Below the pieces are notes generated by a model. The model searched no databases. It saw only the letters and a program-made list of their open reading frames with translations, and was not told where the DNA came from. The position numbers were made by a program, and so were the translations under genes. Below, piece by piece: positions 14,503-24,340 of a stretch of DNA of 34,100 nt (the stretch's first letter is position 1; the number at the start of each line of letters is the position of its first letter). The DNA lies in assembly GCF_025699485.1 (NCBI RefSeq), contig NZ_JANUXN010000029.1, positions 1-34,100 on the forward strand. Direction: 5' to 3'. Source of the stretch: Thauera carbonicopians (GTDB lineage Bacteria; Pseudomonadota; Gammaproteobacteria; Burkholderiales; Rhodocyclaceae).

Positions 14503-15717
14503 ATGTTCCACTCCCTGCGCCAGCCCGGCGTGCTCGCCATCACCCTCGCCGCCGCCGGCATCCTCGCCATCACGATGGGCGCGCGCCAGTCGCTCGGCCT
14601 GTTCATCAGCCCGCTCAACAGCGCCACCGGGCTGGGCATCGCCTCGATCAGCCTGGCGCTGGCCGTCGGCCAGTTCACCTGGGGGGCGATCCAGCCCATC
14701 GCCGGTGCTGCCGCCGACCGCTGGGGGCCGCGTGCGGTGCTGGTCGCCGGCATCCTGGTGCTGGCGCTGGGCAGCGCGATCACGCCTTTCATGGATTCCA
14801 CCTTCGGCCTCGTGGTGTCGCTCGGCCTGCTGTCGGCGATCGGCTCGGGCGCGGGCAGCTTCTCGGTGCTGATCGGCGCCGCCGCGCAACGCCTGCCGGC
14901 GGAAGCGCGCGGCGCGGCCTCGGGCGTGATCAATGCCGGCGGCTCCTTCGGCCAGTTCGTGTTCGCGCCCCTGCTGCAGAAGCTGATCCAGGTGTTCGGC
15001 TGGATGGGCGCGCTGTGGTCGCTGGCGGTGATGACGCTCGCGGCACTGCCGCTGATCGGCAAGGTGGCCCGGAGCGACCATGCGGCTGCGCGGCCGGCAG
15101 AGGAAAAGGGCGGCCTGCGGCGCGCGGTGCGCGAAGCGATGGGCGATCGCAGCTATCTGCTGCTGCATGCCGGCTTCTTCACCTGCGGCTTCCACATCGC
15201 CTTCCTCGTCACCCACCTGCCGGGCGAGGTGGACCTGTGCGGCCTGCCGCCCTCGGTGGCGAGCTGGTCGCTGGCGATCATCGGCCTCGCCAACATCTTC
15301 GGCAGCCTGTACGCCGGCTCCTGGGTGGCGCGCTACCGCAGCCGCAACGTGCTGGCGCTGATGTACGCCTCGCGCGCAGTGCTGGTGGCGCTGTACCTGG
15401 TGATGCCGAAGACCGAATGGACCTTCTACCTGTTCGCCGCCGGGCTGGGCTTCACCTGGTTGGCGACGGTGCCGCCCACCGCCGCGCTGGTCGGCAAGCT
15501 GTTCGGCATCCGCTACCTCGGCACGCTGTTCGGCCTGACGCTGCTGTCGCACCAGATCGGCGCCTTCCTCGGCGCCTGGCTGGGCGGCATCAGCATCACG
15601 CTGACCGGCGACTACAGCTGGATGTGGTACGCCGACATTGCCCTGGCCGCACTCGCCGCGGTGCTGAACCTGCCGATCCGCGAAGCGCCGGTGGTACGCG
15701 CGCCGCAGCCGGCCTGA
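14503..15717 (+). CDS. MFS transporter
   Basis: A 404-residue integral inner-membrane protein with about 12 hydrophobic segments and a polar central loop near 190-215 (ARSDHAAARPAEEKGG). MFS signatures include the cytoplasmic loop 2-3 motif (GAAADRWGPRAVLV at about 68-81) and related residues in the second half. It resembles the oxalate/monocarboxylate-type or cyanate-type permeases of the NarK-like fold, but I cannot name a substrate. It is divergent from a LysR gene that probably regulates it, and is followed after 44 bases by a thioesterase gene on the same strand, so an organic acid or a CoA-linked catabolic substrate is a reasonable guess. Confidence 0.88.
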   Translation: MFHSLRQPGVLAITLAAAGILAITMGARQSLGLFISPLNSATGLGIASISLALAVGQFTWGAIQPIAGAAADRWGPRAVLVAGILVLALGSAITPFMDSTFGLVVSLGLLSAIGSGAGSFSVLIGAAAQRLPAEARGAASGVINAGGSFGQFVFAPLLQKLIQVFGWMGALWSLAVMTLAALPLIGKVARSDHAAARPAEEKGGLRRAVREAMGDRSYLLLHAGFFTCGFHIAFLVTHLPGEVDLCGLPPSVASWSLAIIGLANIFGSLYAGSWVARYRSRNVLALMYASRAVLVALYLVMPKTEWTFYLFAAGLGFTWLATVPPTAALVGKLFGIRYLGTLFGLTLLSHQIGAFLGAWLGGISITLTGDYSWMWYADIALAALAAVLNLPIREAPVVRAPQPA

Positions 15718-15761
15718 AGCTCGTCCCCCCAACCCCATTGCCCCAACCAAGGAGCATGCCC

Positions 15762-16190
15762 ATGAGCATCCTGCGCCCCGACATCGACGTCGCCCTGCTG
15801 AACGAGCGCGGCGGCGAATACCTGCCCGGCTACCTCGGCATCGAGATCCTGAGCGTCGCCCAGGGAACGCTGAGCAGCCGCATGCCGGTGAAGAAGCTGC
15901 ACATCGCCCCCAACGAGTTCCTGCACGCCGCCAGCGTGGTGGCGCTGGCCGACACCAGTTGCGGCTACGCCACCGTCGCCCATCTGCCGACAGGCGCGGA
16001 ATCCTTCACCACCATCGAACTGAAGAGCAACCACCTCGGCACCGTGCGCGAAGGCGCGATCCGCTGCGTCGCCACCGCCCAGCACCTCGGCCGCAACACC
16101 CAGGTGTGGGACGCGACCGTCAGCGACGAAGCCAGCGGCCGTACCATCGCGCTGTTCCGCTGCACGCAGATGATTCTGTGGCCGAAGTGA
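15762..16190 (+). CDS. PaaI-family hotdog thioesterase
   Basis: A 142-residue hotdog-fold protein. Conserved features of PaaI-type acyl-CoA thioesterases are present: an N-terminal EYLPGYLGIEIL segment, HAASVVALADTSCGYAT (about 51-67, the hotdog helix with catalytic Asp), TTIELKSNHLG (strand) and the final IALFRCTQMIL. These enzymes hydrolyse CoA thioesters of aromatic or short-chain acids in the cytoplasm. The ATG at 15762 lies 7 bases after AAGGAG. The ATG at 15756 is too close to it. It probably forms an operon with the MFS transporter 44 bases upstream. Confidence 0.85.
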   Translation: MSILRPDIDVALLNERGGEYLPGYLGIEILSVAQGTLSSRMPVKKLHIAPNEFLHAASVVALADTSCGYATVAHLPTGAESFTTIELKSNHLGTVREGAIRCVATAQHLGRNTQVWDATVSDEASGRTIALFRCTQMILWPK

Positions 16191-16278
16191 TTCGTGCTGC
16201 TGCGGGCGTGGGCAGCGACACCGCTCACGCCTTCGCCGGCGGCAGTTCGATGCGACGTATCGCCGATTCTCGAAAATA

Positions 16279-16365
16279 ACGACACGTTCTGAGGACATGT
16301 CGCCGGCAGCGACATATCACCCAAACGTGTCGCCGTTTCTCCGTTTCGGCGACATGTCGCGACAC
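16279..16365. repeat. Cluster of inverted CGACA/TGTCG elements
   Basis: Within 87 bases there are four CGACA (16280, 16310, 16350, 16360) and three TGTCG (16298, 16328, 16355) elements. They form a perfect palindrome, GCGACATGTCGC (16349-16360), and an inverted pair, CGACACGTT (16280-16288) with AACGTGTCG (16324-16332). The stretch lies between the thioesterase stop and the nadA terminator. Such density is far above chance; the function is unknown. Confidence 0.6.
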
Positions 16366-16375
16366 GGCCTGATGC

Positions 16376-16411
16376 AAAAAGGGCGGCTCCCGCGAGGAAA
16401 GCCGCCCTTTT
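16376..16411 (-). terminator. Terminator of nadA (possibly bidirectional)
   Basis: A 12-bp stem (AAAAGGGCGGCT 16377-16388 with AGCCGCCCTTTT 16400-16411) and an 11-base loop. On the minus strand the stem is followed by T (16380-16376), just after the nadA stop at 16431. The T-rich end in the other direction could also stop the thioesterase transcript. Confidence 0.85.
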
Positions 16412-16430
16412 CGTTCCTGCAGGTATGCGC

Positions 16431-17531
16431 TCAGGACACGGCCAGCATCCGGTCGAGGGCGATGCGGGCCAGTTCGGCCTCGTGCTGCGGCACCTTGATC
16501 TGGTTGACGACCTTGCCGTCGGCGAGGTTTTCCAGCGTCCAGGCCAGGTGCTGCGGGTCGATGCGCTGCATGGTCGAGCACATGCACACCGTCGGCGCCA
16601 TGAACTGGATGTGCTTCCCATGCGGCTTCATCTCCTCGGCCAGCCGGCTGACGAGGTTCAGTTCGGTGCCGACCAGCCAGCGCGTGCCTTCGGGCGCGGC
16701 GGTGATGGTGTTGATGATGTATTCGGTGGAGCCGACGTAGTCGGACTTGCGGCACACGTCGAGGCTGCTTTCGGGGTGCGAAATCACCAGGCCGCCCGGG
16801 TTCTTCTCGCGCCAGCGGTCGATATGCACCGGCTGGAACATCTGGTGCACCGAGCAGTGGCCCTTCCACAGCAGGATCTTGGCCTTGCGGATCTGCTCGG
16901 GCGTGAGGCCGCCGTATTCGAGGTCGGGGTCCCACACCACCATTTCGTCGAGCGGAATGCCTTTCTTGAAGCCGGTCCAGCGGCCGAGGTGCTGGTCGGG
17001 GAAGAACAGCACTTTCTCGCGCTTGGCGAAGGCCCAGTCGAGGATGGTCGGCGCGTTGGTCGAGGTGCAGACGATGCCGCCGTGCTCGCCGCAGAAGGCC
17101 TTCAGGTCGGCGGCGGAGTTGATGTAGGTGACCGGCGTGATCAGTTCGTCGGGCTTGTCCAGCACTTCGGTCAGTTCGCGCCAGCAGCGCTCGACCTTGG
17201 CCAGGTTGGCCATGTCGGCCATCGAACAGCCGGCGGCGAGGTCGGGCAGGATGGCGATCTGGCTGGGCTTGGACAGGATGTCGGCGACTTCGGCCATGAA
17301 GTGCACGCCGCAGAAGACGATGTACTCGGCTTCGGTCTGCGAGGCCAGGCGGGCCAGCTTGAGCGAATCTCCGGTGAGGTCGGCGTGCTGGTAGACGTCG
17401 GCACGCTGGTAGTGGTGGCACAGCAGCACCGCGCGATCGCCGAGGCGGGCGCGGGCGGCACGGATGCGCTCCTGCGCCTCGTCGTCGGCGAGCGCGTTGA
17501 AGCGGTCGAAGCTGATGGTGGCTACTTGCAT
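16431..17531 (-). CDS. nadA: Quinolinate synthase
   Basis: A 366-residue 4Fe-4S enzyme that condenses iminoaspartate with dihydroxyacetone phosphate to quinolinate in de novo NAD synthesis. The three cluster ligands correspond to C102 (AGCSMADMAN), C226 (KGHCSVHQMF) and C316 or C318 (TVCMCSTM), as in the E. coli enzyme. LCHHYQRADV near 37-46, DQHLGRWTG at 179-187 and VGSTEYI around 266-272 are family motifs. The ATG at 17529-17531 begins at the usual position; an in-frame extension upstream has no homology-like sequence. No nadB or nadC lies nearby. It is followed by its own terminator and lies 112 bases after a rhodanese gene on the same strand. Confidence 0.95.
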   Translation of the reverse strand: MQVATISFDRFNALADDEAQERIRAARARLGDRAVLLCHHYQRADVYQHADLTGDSLKLARLASQTEAEYIVFCGVHFMAEVADILSKPSQIAILPDLAAGCSMADMANLAKVERCWRELTEVLDKPDELITPVTYINSAADLKAFCGEHGGIVCTSTNAPTILDWAFAKREKVLFFPDQHLGRWTGFKKGIPLDEMVVWDPDLEYGGLTPEQIRKAKILLWKGHCSVHQMFQPVHIDRWREKNPGGLVISHPESSLDVCRKSDYVGSTEYIINTITAAPEGTRWLVGTELNLVSRLAEEMKPHGKHIQFMAPTVCMCSTMQRIDPQHLAWTLENLADGKVVNQIKVPQHEAELARIALDRMLAVS

Positions 17532-17643
17532 GATGCGGGTCCGGTTCCTGTAGGAAGGGATGCAGGCCTGTCGGCCTTCGTGACTCGGAGCAGCCTCACC
17601 CGGAGGGGTTCCGGTGGCGGGCGCCCGGATTGTAAGGAAAAGC

Positions 17644-18096
17644 TCAGCCCTGCTGCCAGGGCAGGCCGGCATGGCGCCAGCCGCCTACCCGGTTGCGCTG
17701 GCCGTTGGCGTCCTTGTCGCCTTCGAAGCCTTCAAGCACGTTATAGCAGTTGCTGTAGCCGGCTTCGACCGCCGCGCGGGCGGCACCGTCGGAACGGCCG
17801 CCGGAGCGGCACAGGAACATCACCAGCGCCTCGGCATCGACCTGGTGCTTGAGCTGATTGACGAAACTGGCATTGCGCTGCATGCCGGGCCAGGACAGCC
17901 ACTCGATCTCGACCGCTCCGGGCACCCGCCCGACCCAGTCGAGCTCGGCGCGCGTGCGCACGTCGACCAGCCTGGCACCCGGCGCCAGTTGCAGCACCTG
18001 CCAGGCTTCGGCCGGCGTCAGCGCGCCCTGGTAGGGCAGTTCGAGGTCGGCGGCGCGCCGACGGGCCAGCGCCAGCAGATCGGACAGGGTTCCCAT
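17644..18096 (-). CDS. Rhodanese-like sulfurtransferase
   Basis: A 150-residue single-domain rhodanese. The catalytic loop is LCRSGGRS with C96. CDC25-like features appear earlier: ARLVDVRTRAELDWVGRVPGA (about 41-61). The C-terminal helix and the strand GYSNCYNVLEGFEGD complete the fold, and the end (NGWRHAGLPW-like) is typical of this family. It transfers sulfur from a persulfide or handles related chemistry in the cytoplasm. There is no signal peptide. It is divergent from a cation-efflux gene, with 62 bases between starts, and lies upstream of nadA, an iron-sulfur enzyme, so a role in cluster or sulfur supply is possible but unproven. Confidence 0.88.
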   Translation of the reverse strand: MGTLSDLLALARRRAADLELPYQGALTPAEAWQVLQLAPGARLVDVRTRAELDWVGRVPGAVEIEWLSWPGMQRNASFVNQLKHQVDAEALVMFLCRSGGRSDGAARAAVEAGYSNCYNVLEGFEGDKDANGQRNRVGGWRHAGLPWQQG

Positions 18097-18158
18097 GCGA
18101 GCATCCGTCTAGAATCGTGTATCGCGCGAAGTATAGCGCGTCATTCCCAGGCTCCTGC

Positions 18159-19364
18159 ATGATCCACGCTCATCCGCACCCGCCCGCTGCCCGCTCCCCC
18201 TTGCCGCCGGACGGTGACGAGGCCCTGCGCAGCCGGGGCATCCAGCGCACCACGCTGATCGCCATCGCCACCAACGCACTGCTTTCGCTCGCGCAGATCA
18301 CCGTCGGCCTGTTCGCCAATGCCTTCAGCCTGGTGGCGGATGCGGCCCACACGCTGTCCGATCTGGTCACCGACGTGCTGGTGCTGTTCGCCGGCCGCCG
18401 CGGCGCCGACCCGGCCGACGCCAGCCACCCCTATGGCCACGGCCGCATCGAAACGGTCACGACGATGCTGCTCGGTGCCGTGCTCGCGGCGGTCGGCATC
18501 GGTTTCCTGTGGAGCTCGGGACTGCGCCTGCAGCACATGGACGCCTTGCCGGAACTGCATCCGGCCGCCCTCGCGATGGCCTTGCTGACCCTGGCCGCCA
18601 AGGAAGGCCTGTTCCGCTACACGCTGGCCGCCGCGCGGCGGCTGAAGGCGCCGCTGCTGGAAGCCAACGCCTGGCATGCGCGCTCGGACGCGGCGTCGTC
18701 GCTGGTGGTGGCGATCGGCATCGGCGGCAGCCTGGCGGGCTACCCCTTCCTCGAACCGCTGGCCGCCGCACTGGTGGGCTTCCTGATCATGGGCATGGGG
18801 ATTCGCCTGAGCTGGCAGGCCGTCCGCGAGCTGATCGATACCGGCCTGTCGGAAGACGAGCTGGCACGCCTCCGGGAAACCATCGAAGCGACGCCCGGCG
18901 TCATCGGCCTGCACGACGTGCGCACGCGGCGCATGGCCGGCCGGGTGCTGTGCGACGCCCACGTGCAGGTCGAACCGCGGCTGACGGTTTCCGAAGGCCA
19001 CCGGGTGTCGGACGAGGTTTACCTTCACGTGCGTGCCGCCCACCCCGAAATACAGGACATGCTGGTGCATATCGACCCCGAGGACGACGGTGGTTCACGG
19101 GCTGCGCCTGTCGGCCCGCTGCCCGCGCGCAAGGACGTCGCCGCCGCGGTCGGCCAGTTGCTCGGCCGCGATGCCCCCGCCCCCCTGCGGATACAGATCC
19201 ACTACCTGGGCAAGCGGATCGACGTCGAAGTATTGCTGCCTGCCGCCGCGGCTACCGCCGTGCCTGCCGGGCAGGCGGAAACGCTCTCCCGGCATACCGA
19301 AGCCTGGCTGGAAGCACATGCCGAATACCGCTCGATCCGCTTCTTCCAGCAGATAGCACCATGA
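18159..19364 (+). CDS. Cation diffusion facilitator transporter
   Basis: A 401-residue inner-membrane metal/proton antiporter. The N-terminus is His/Pro-rich. Six membrane segments lie between about 30 and 215. The metal-site signature in TM2 is D61-x-x-H64-x3-D68 (LVADAAHTLSD), and in TM5 NAWHARSDAASS gives the second H/D pair. The cytoplasmic ferredoxin-like domain follows (about 220-310), with HDVRTRRMAG and HIDPEDD at its end. An extra C-terminal region of about 90 residues is present compared with many relatives. Likely substrates are Zn, Fe or Mn; an HxxxD-type TM2 site is not decisive. The stop codon lies within the first NtrC site of the following glnA promoter. Confidence 0.9.
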   Translation: MIHAHPHPPAARSPLPPDGDEALRSRGIQRTTLIAIATNALLSLAQITVGLFANAFSLVADAAHTLSDLVTDVLVLFAGRRGADPADASHPYGHGRIETVTTMLLGAVLAAVGIGFLWSSGLRLQHMDALPELHPAALAMALLTLAAKEGLFRYTLAAARRLKAPLLEANAWHARSDAASSLVVAIGIGGSLAGYPFLEPLAAALVGFLIMGMGIRLSWQAVRELIDTGLSEDELARLRETIEATPGVIGLHDVRTRRMAGRVLCDAHVQVEPRLTVSEGHRVSDEVYLHVRAAHPEIQDMLVHIDPEDDGGSRAAPVGPLPARKDVAAAVGQLLGRDAPAPLRIQIHYLGKRIDVEVLLPAAAATAVPAGQAETLSRHTEAWLEAHAEYRSIRFFQQIAP

Positions 19365-19370
19365 TGGTGC
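19356..19370 (+). promoter_or_regulatory. NtrC-binding site 1 of glnA
   Basis: GCACCATGATGGTGC is a perfect NtrC-type dyad (GCACC-N5-GGTGC). It overlaps the stop codon of the cation transporter gene (TGA 19362-19364). Its centre lies 31 bp from site 2, three helical turns, which fits cooperative binding of two NtrC dimers. Confidence 0.85.
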
Positions 19371-19386
19371 ATTCAGCATGAGCAAG

Positions 19387-19401
19387 GCACCAACTTGGTG
19401 C
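19387..19401 (+). promoter_or_regulatory. NtrC-binding site 2 of glnA
   Basis: GCACCAACTTGGTGC is a second NtrC dyad in the same phase as site 1. It lies upstream of the sigma-54 promoter, about 50 bp before the expected transcription start. Confidence 0.85.
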
Positions 19402-19415
19402 ACAGCCCGAACGAA

Positions 19416-19432
19416 CTGGCACCGTCATTGCG
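19416..19432 (+). promoter_or_regulatory. Sigma-54 promoter of glnA
   Basis: CTGGCACCGTCATTGCG carries the -24 GG (19418-19419) and -12 GC (19430-19431) with exactly 10 bases between, matching TGGCAC-N5-TTGC. Transcription should begin near 19443, giving a leader of about 137 bases before glnA. Confidence 0.88.
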
Positions 19433-19579
19433 CATCGGCCCTTGTGGCACAATGAGCCACGGACAGGAACCCTGCCTGGCACGCTTGATGCTTACTCGAA
19501 CGACGAATTCCCGCTCACGGGTCCAGTACCGGTGTGCAAACCATTACGCAACCAACGCCTCATCTCATCAGGAGTGAAC

Positions 19580-20989
19580 ATGAACGCCCAAGACGTCATG
19601 AAGATGATCCAGGAAAACGAAGTCCGCTTCGTGGATCTGCGCTTCACCGATACCCGCGGCAAGGAGCACCACGTCGGCCTGCCGGTTTCCGCTTTCGAGG
19701 AAGAGCACTTCGAGCACGGCCACCCCTTCGACGGCTCCTCGCTGGCCGGCTGGAAGGGCATCCAGGCTTCGGACATGATCCTGATGCCGGAACCCGCGTC
19801 CGCCTACATCGACCCCTTCTTCGACGAAACCACGCTGGTGGTGACCTGCGACGTCATCGAGCCGTCCGACGGCAAGGGCTACGACCGCGACCCGCGCTCG
19901 ATCGCCAAGCGCGCCGAGGCCTATCTGAAGAGCACCGGCATCGGCGACACCGCCTTCTTCGGCCCCGAACCCGAGTTCTTCATCTTCGACTCGGTCGAAT
20001 GGTCGGTCGACATGTCCGGCGTCTACAGCAAGATCATCTCGGAAGAGGCCGCCTGGTCCACCGCCGACAAGTTCGAAGGCGGCAACACCGGCCACCGTCC
20101 GCGCGTCAAGGGCGGTTACTTCCCGGTACCGCCGGTCGATAGCCTGAACGACATCCGCGCCGCCATGGTGCTGGCGCTCGAAGCCTGCGGCGTGCCGGTC
20201 GAAGTCCATCACCACGAAGTCGCCAACGCCGGCCAGTGCGAGATCGGCACCAAGTTCAGCACGCTGACCAAGCGCGCCGACTGGACCCAGGTACTGAAGT
20301 ACATCGTGCACAACGTTGCCCACCAGTACGGCAAGACCGCGACCTTCATGCCCAAGCCCATCGTCGGCGACAACGGCTCCGGCATGCACGTGCACCAGTC
20401 GATCTGGAAGGACGGCCAGAACCTGTTCGCCGGCAACGGCTACGCCGGCCTGTCGGAAACCGCGCTGTACTACATCGGCGGCATCATCAAGCACGCCCGC
20501 GCGCTGAACGCGATCACCAACCCGGGCACGAACTCGTACAAGCGCCTGGTGCCGCACTACGAAGCGCCGACCAAGCTGGCCTACTCGGCCCGCAACCGCT
20601 CGGCTTCGATCCGCATCCCCTACGTTGCCAACCCGAAGGGCCGCCGCATCGAGGCGCGCTTCCCGGATCCGCTGGCCAACCCCTACCTGTGCTTTGCCGC
20701 TCTGCTGATGGCTGGCCTGGACGGCATCCAGAACAAGATCCACCCGGGCGATCCGGCCGACAAGAACCTGTACGACCTGCCGCCGGAAGAAGACGCGCTG
20801 ATCCCGACCGTGTGCACCAGCCTCGACCAGGCGCTGGAGTACCTCGACAAGGATCGCGAGTTCCTGACCCGCGGCGGCGTGTTCTCCAACGACTTCATCG
20901 ATGCCTACATCGAGCTGAAGATGGAGGAAGTCACCCGCATGCGCATCACCACCCACCCGGTGGAATTCGACATGTACTACAGCCTGTAA
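19580..20989 (+). CDS. glnA: Glutamine synthetase type I
   Basis: A 469-residue GSI-beta type enzyme: glutamate + NH3 + ATP to glutamine. Signatures include the beta-Grasp start [15 protein letters not shown], the [12 protein letters not shown] segment, the metal-site helix [31 protein letters not shown] and NRSASIRIP. The adenylylation site is Y398 in KNLYDLPPE. The ATG at 19580 is preceded by AGGAGTG. It is transcribed from the sigma-54/NtrC promoter and ends in a strong terminator at 21017. It is followed by a DUF4124 gene and by ntrB-ntrC, so enzyme and nitrogen regulators are clustered. Confidence 0.97.
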   Translation: MNAQDVMKMIQENEVRFVDLRFTDTRGKEHHVGLPVSAFEEEHFEHGHPFDGSSLAGWKGIQASDMILMPEPASAYIDPFFDETTLVVTCDVIEPSDGKGYDRDPRSIAKRAEAYLKSTGIGDTAFFGPEPEFFIFDSVEWSVDMSGVYSKIISEEAAWSTADKFEGGNTGHRPRVKGGYFPVPPVDSLNDIRAAMVLALEACGVPVEVHHHEVANAGQCEIGTKFSTLTKRADWTQVLKYIVHNVAHQYGKTATFMPKPIVGDNGSGMHVHQSIWKDGQNLFAGNGYAGLSETALYYIGGIIKHARALNAITNPGTNSYKRLVPHYEAPTKLAYSARNRSASIRIPYVANPKGRRIEARFPDPLANPYLCFAALLMAGLDGIQNKIHPGDPADKNLYDLPPEEDALIPTVCTSLDQALEYLDKDREFLTRGGVFSNDFIDAYIELKMEEVTRMRITTHPVEFDMYYSL

Positions 20990-21016
20990 TCCGAGGATTA
21001 CTGCGCAGACAGGAGA

Positions 21017-21042
21017 GGACGGGCATTGCCCGTCCTTTTTTT
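21017..21042 (+). terminator. Rho-independent terminator of glnA
   Basis: An 8-bp perfect stem GGACGGGC (21017-21024) / GCCCGTCC (21028-21035), a 3-base loop and seven T (21036-21042), 27 bases after the glnA stop. Confidence 0.93.
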
Positions 21043-21123
21043 ATGGGGTCTAATCCAGCCACCATTCCATCAGGATGGCGCCGGTCCGACCCCGTCCGGC
21101 GCAGCGAACCGACGAACACGAGC

Positions 21124-21612
21124 ATGCGCCTGCTTCGAATCCTCCCGCTGACCCTGCTGCTTTACGCCGCCCTTCCCGCCCAGGCGGCGGTCTACAAGTG
21201 CATCGACGCCGAAGGCCGCGTGACCTACACCAACGACCCCAGCGCCGCGCGCGGCTGTACCGCGCTCGATACCGGCCAATCGGTATCGACCGTGCCCGCC
21301 CCGGTGCGCCGCCCGGCAGCGACGCCAAGCACCACGCCCTCCTCCTCGCCGTCGAACTTCCCCAGGGTCAGCCCCGGCGACCAGCGCGCTCGCGACGACG
21401 GCCGCCGACAGGTACTGCAGTCCGAACTGGAAAGCGAGGAGTCCGCACTGGCAAGCGCCGAAGCTGCGCTGGCCGAACAGGAATCGATCCGCCTCGGCGA
21501 TGAACGCAATTACCAGAAAGTGCTCGACCGTCTGCAGCCCTACAAGGACAAGGTCGAACTGCACAAGCGCAATATCGAAGCCCTGCGCCGGGAAATTTCC
21601 GGCCTGAGGTGA
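21124..21612 (+). CDS. DUF4124 domain-containing exported protein
   Basis: A 162-residue protein with a signal peptide (1-21, cleavage after AQA). The DUF4124 motif follows at the new N-terminus: VYKCIDAEGRVTYTNDP, where K-C and the aromatic Y-T-N are the conserved residues. A Ser/Pro/Thr-rich linker (about 58-85) leads to a charged coiled coil from about 95 to the end. The function of the family is not known; location is periplasmic. It lies between the glnA terminator and the ntrB promoter, an arrangement I associate with this lineage, but a link to nitrogen control is not shown by the sequence. Confidence 0.85.
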   Translation: MRLLRILPLTLLLYAALPAQAAVYKCIDAEGRVTYTNDPSAARGCTALDTGQSVSTVPAPVRRPAATPSTTPSSSPSNFPRVSPGDQRARDDGRRQVLQSELESEESALASAEAALAEQESIRLGDERNYQKVLDRLQPYKDKVELHKRNIEALRREISGLR

Positions 21613-21666
21613 CGCGGCGGCACGGCTGCGCACCATCTTCGGGCGCCACGCCCCGTCGCCACACAC

Positions 21667-21682
21667 TGGCGCGTATCTTGCG
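21667..21682 (+). promoter_or_regulatory. Candidate sigma-54 promoter of ntrBC
   Basis: TGGCGCGTATCTTGCG has GG (21668-21669) and GC (21680-21681) separated by 10 bases and differs from TGGCAC-N5-TTGC at one position. Predicted start of transcription is near 21692, 21 bases before ntrB. No complete NtrC dyad is visible close by; only a half site GCACC occurs at 21630-21634. Confidence 0.6.
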
Positions 21683-21712
21683 TGTCACCCTGGAGACAAA
21701 CAGGACGCGCAC

Positions 21713-22804
21713 ATGCCGAAGCATCCTCCACCCATCGTCACCGGCCCTTTCGCCGGCCTCGAGCTGCTGTCGTCAGCCGTCGTGCTGATCGACGAGAAGC
21801 TGATCATCCGCTACATCAACCCCGGCGCCGAGAACCTGTTCGCGATCAGCCGGCGCAAGCTGCTGGAGCAACCCCTGAGCCGCCTGCTCGGCACGCCGCC
21901 AGGGCTCTGCTCGGCGCTGGAAAGCGCCCTCCACACCAATTGGAGCTATACCGGCCAGGACATGACGATCTCGCGCGGCAGCGCCGAGCCGATCCGGCTC
22001 GACTGCACCGTCAGCCCGGTCGAGACCAACGGCGTCCGCCTGCTGCTGGAATTCCGCCCAATCGACGCCCAGTTGCGCGTGGCCCGCGAGGAGCAGTTGC
22101 TGCAGCAGCAGCAGGCCAACCGCGAGCTGATCCGCAACCTGGCGCACGAGATCAAGAACCCGCTGGGCGGCATCCGCGGCTCGGCGCAGCTGCTGCAGCA
22201 TGAACTGGACGACCCGCAGCTGCGCGAATTCACCGAAGTCATCATCGCCGAGGCCGACCGCCTGCAGGACCTGATGAACCGGCTGCTGAACTCGCATTCG
22301 ATGATGCGGCCGGCACCGCTGAACATCCACGACGTGCTCGAACGCGTGCGCCGCCTGATCCTGGCCGAATTCCCGGCACTCGAAATCCGGCGCGACTACG
22401 ATCTCAGCCTGCCCGACATCACCGCCGACCGCGAACAGTTGATCCAGGCCATCCTGAACATCGTGCGCAACGCTGCCCAGGCGCTGGAGGGCACCGGCGA
22501 GATCCATCTGCGCAGCCGGGTGGCCCGCCAGGTCACGCTGGCCAAGCGGCGCTACAAGCTGGCATTGGAATTGCAAGTGATCGACAACGGCCCCGGCATT
22601 CCGGCGGAGATCCACGACAAGATCTTCTATCCGCTGGTCTCGGGCCGGGAAGGTGGCAGCGGCCTGGGCCTGTCGCTGGCCCAGAGCTTCATCGAGCAAC
22701 ATCAGGGCATGATCGAGGTGGATAGCCGTCCGGGGCGCACCTGCTTCACGATCCTGCTGCCGATTTCCGATCGTGCGCTAGCCGCCGGCAGCGCACCAGA
22801 ATAG
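21713..22804 (+). CDS. ntrB: Nitrogen regulation sensor kinase NtrB
   Basis: A 363-residue soluble kinase/phosphatase that phosphorylates NtrC when nitrogen is scarce and responds to PII. The N-terminal PAS domain covers about 15-120 (VVLIDEKLIIRYINPGAENLF). The H-box is NLAHEIKNPLGGIRGSAQLL with H145. The ATPase domain has NIVRNAAQAL, DNGPGIP and GGSGLGLSLAQSF. There are no membrane segments, as usual for NtrB. It sits 10 bases before ntrC, forming an operon behind a probable sigma-54 promoter. Confidence 0.95.
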   Translation: MPKHPPPIVTGPFAGLELLSSAVVLIDEKLIIRYINPGAENLFAISRRKLLEQPLSRLLGTPPGLCSALESALHTNWSYTGQDMTISRGSAEPIRLDCTVSPVETNGVRLLLEFRPIDAQLRVAREEQLLQQQQANRELIRNLAHEIKNPLGGIRGSAQLLQHELDDPQLREFTEVIIAEADRLQDLMNRLLNSHSMMRPAPLNIHDVLERVRRLILAEFPALEIRRDYDLSLPDITADREQLIQAILNIVRNAAQALEGTGEIHLRSRVARQVTLAKRRYKLALELQVIDNGPGIPAEIHDKIFYPLVSGREGGSGLGLSLAQSFIEQHQGMIEVDSRPGRTCFTILLPISDRALAAGSAPE

Positions 22805-22814
22805 TGCATACGAC

Positions 22815-24236
<1,422 letters not shown>

Positions 24237-24340
24237 GATCCGCAAGCCGGGCCGCCATTGCGTCGCAATCACGCACCAGGCTCGTGCGCCCGGCACGGTT
24301 GACGGATAATGCGACCAGCCTAACCGTCAAGCGCCCGCCC

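Noticed and set aside
19441-19461. Sigma-70 promoter with a CACAAT -10 element before glnA
   Set aside because: The spacing to any -35 candidate is poor (14 bases), and the sigma-54 promoter explains the region better.
19442-19579. 46 extra codons before glnA
   Set aside because: This stretch is the leader downstream of the sigma-54 promoter, and AGGAGTG precedes the ATG at 19580.
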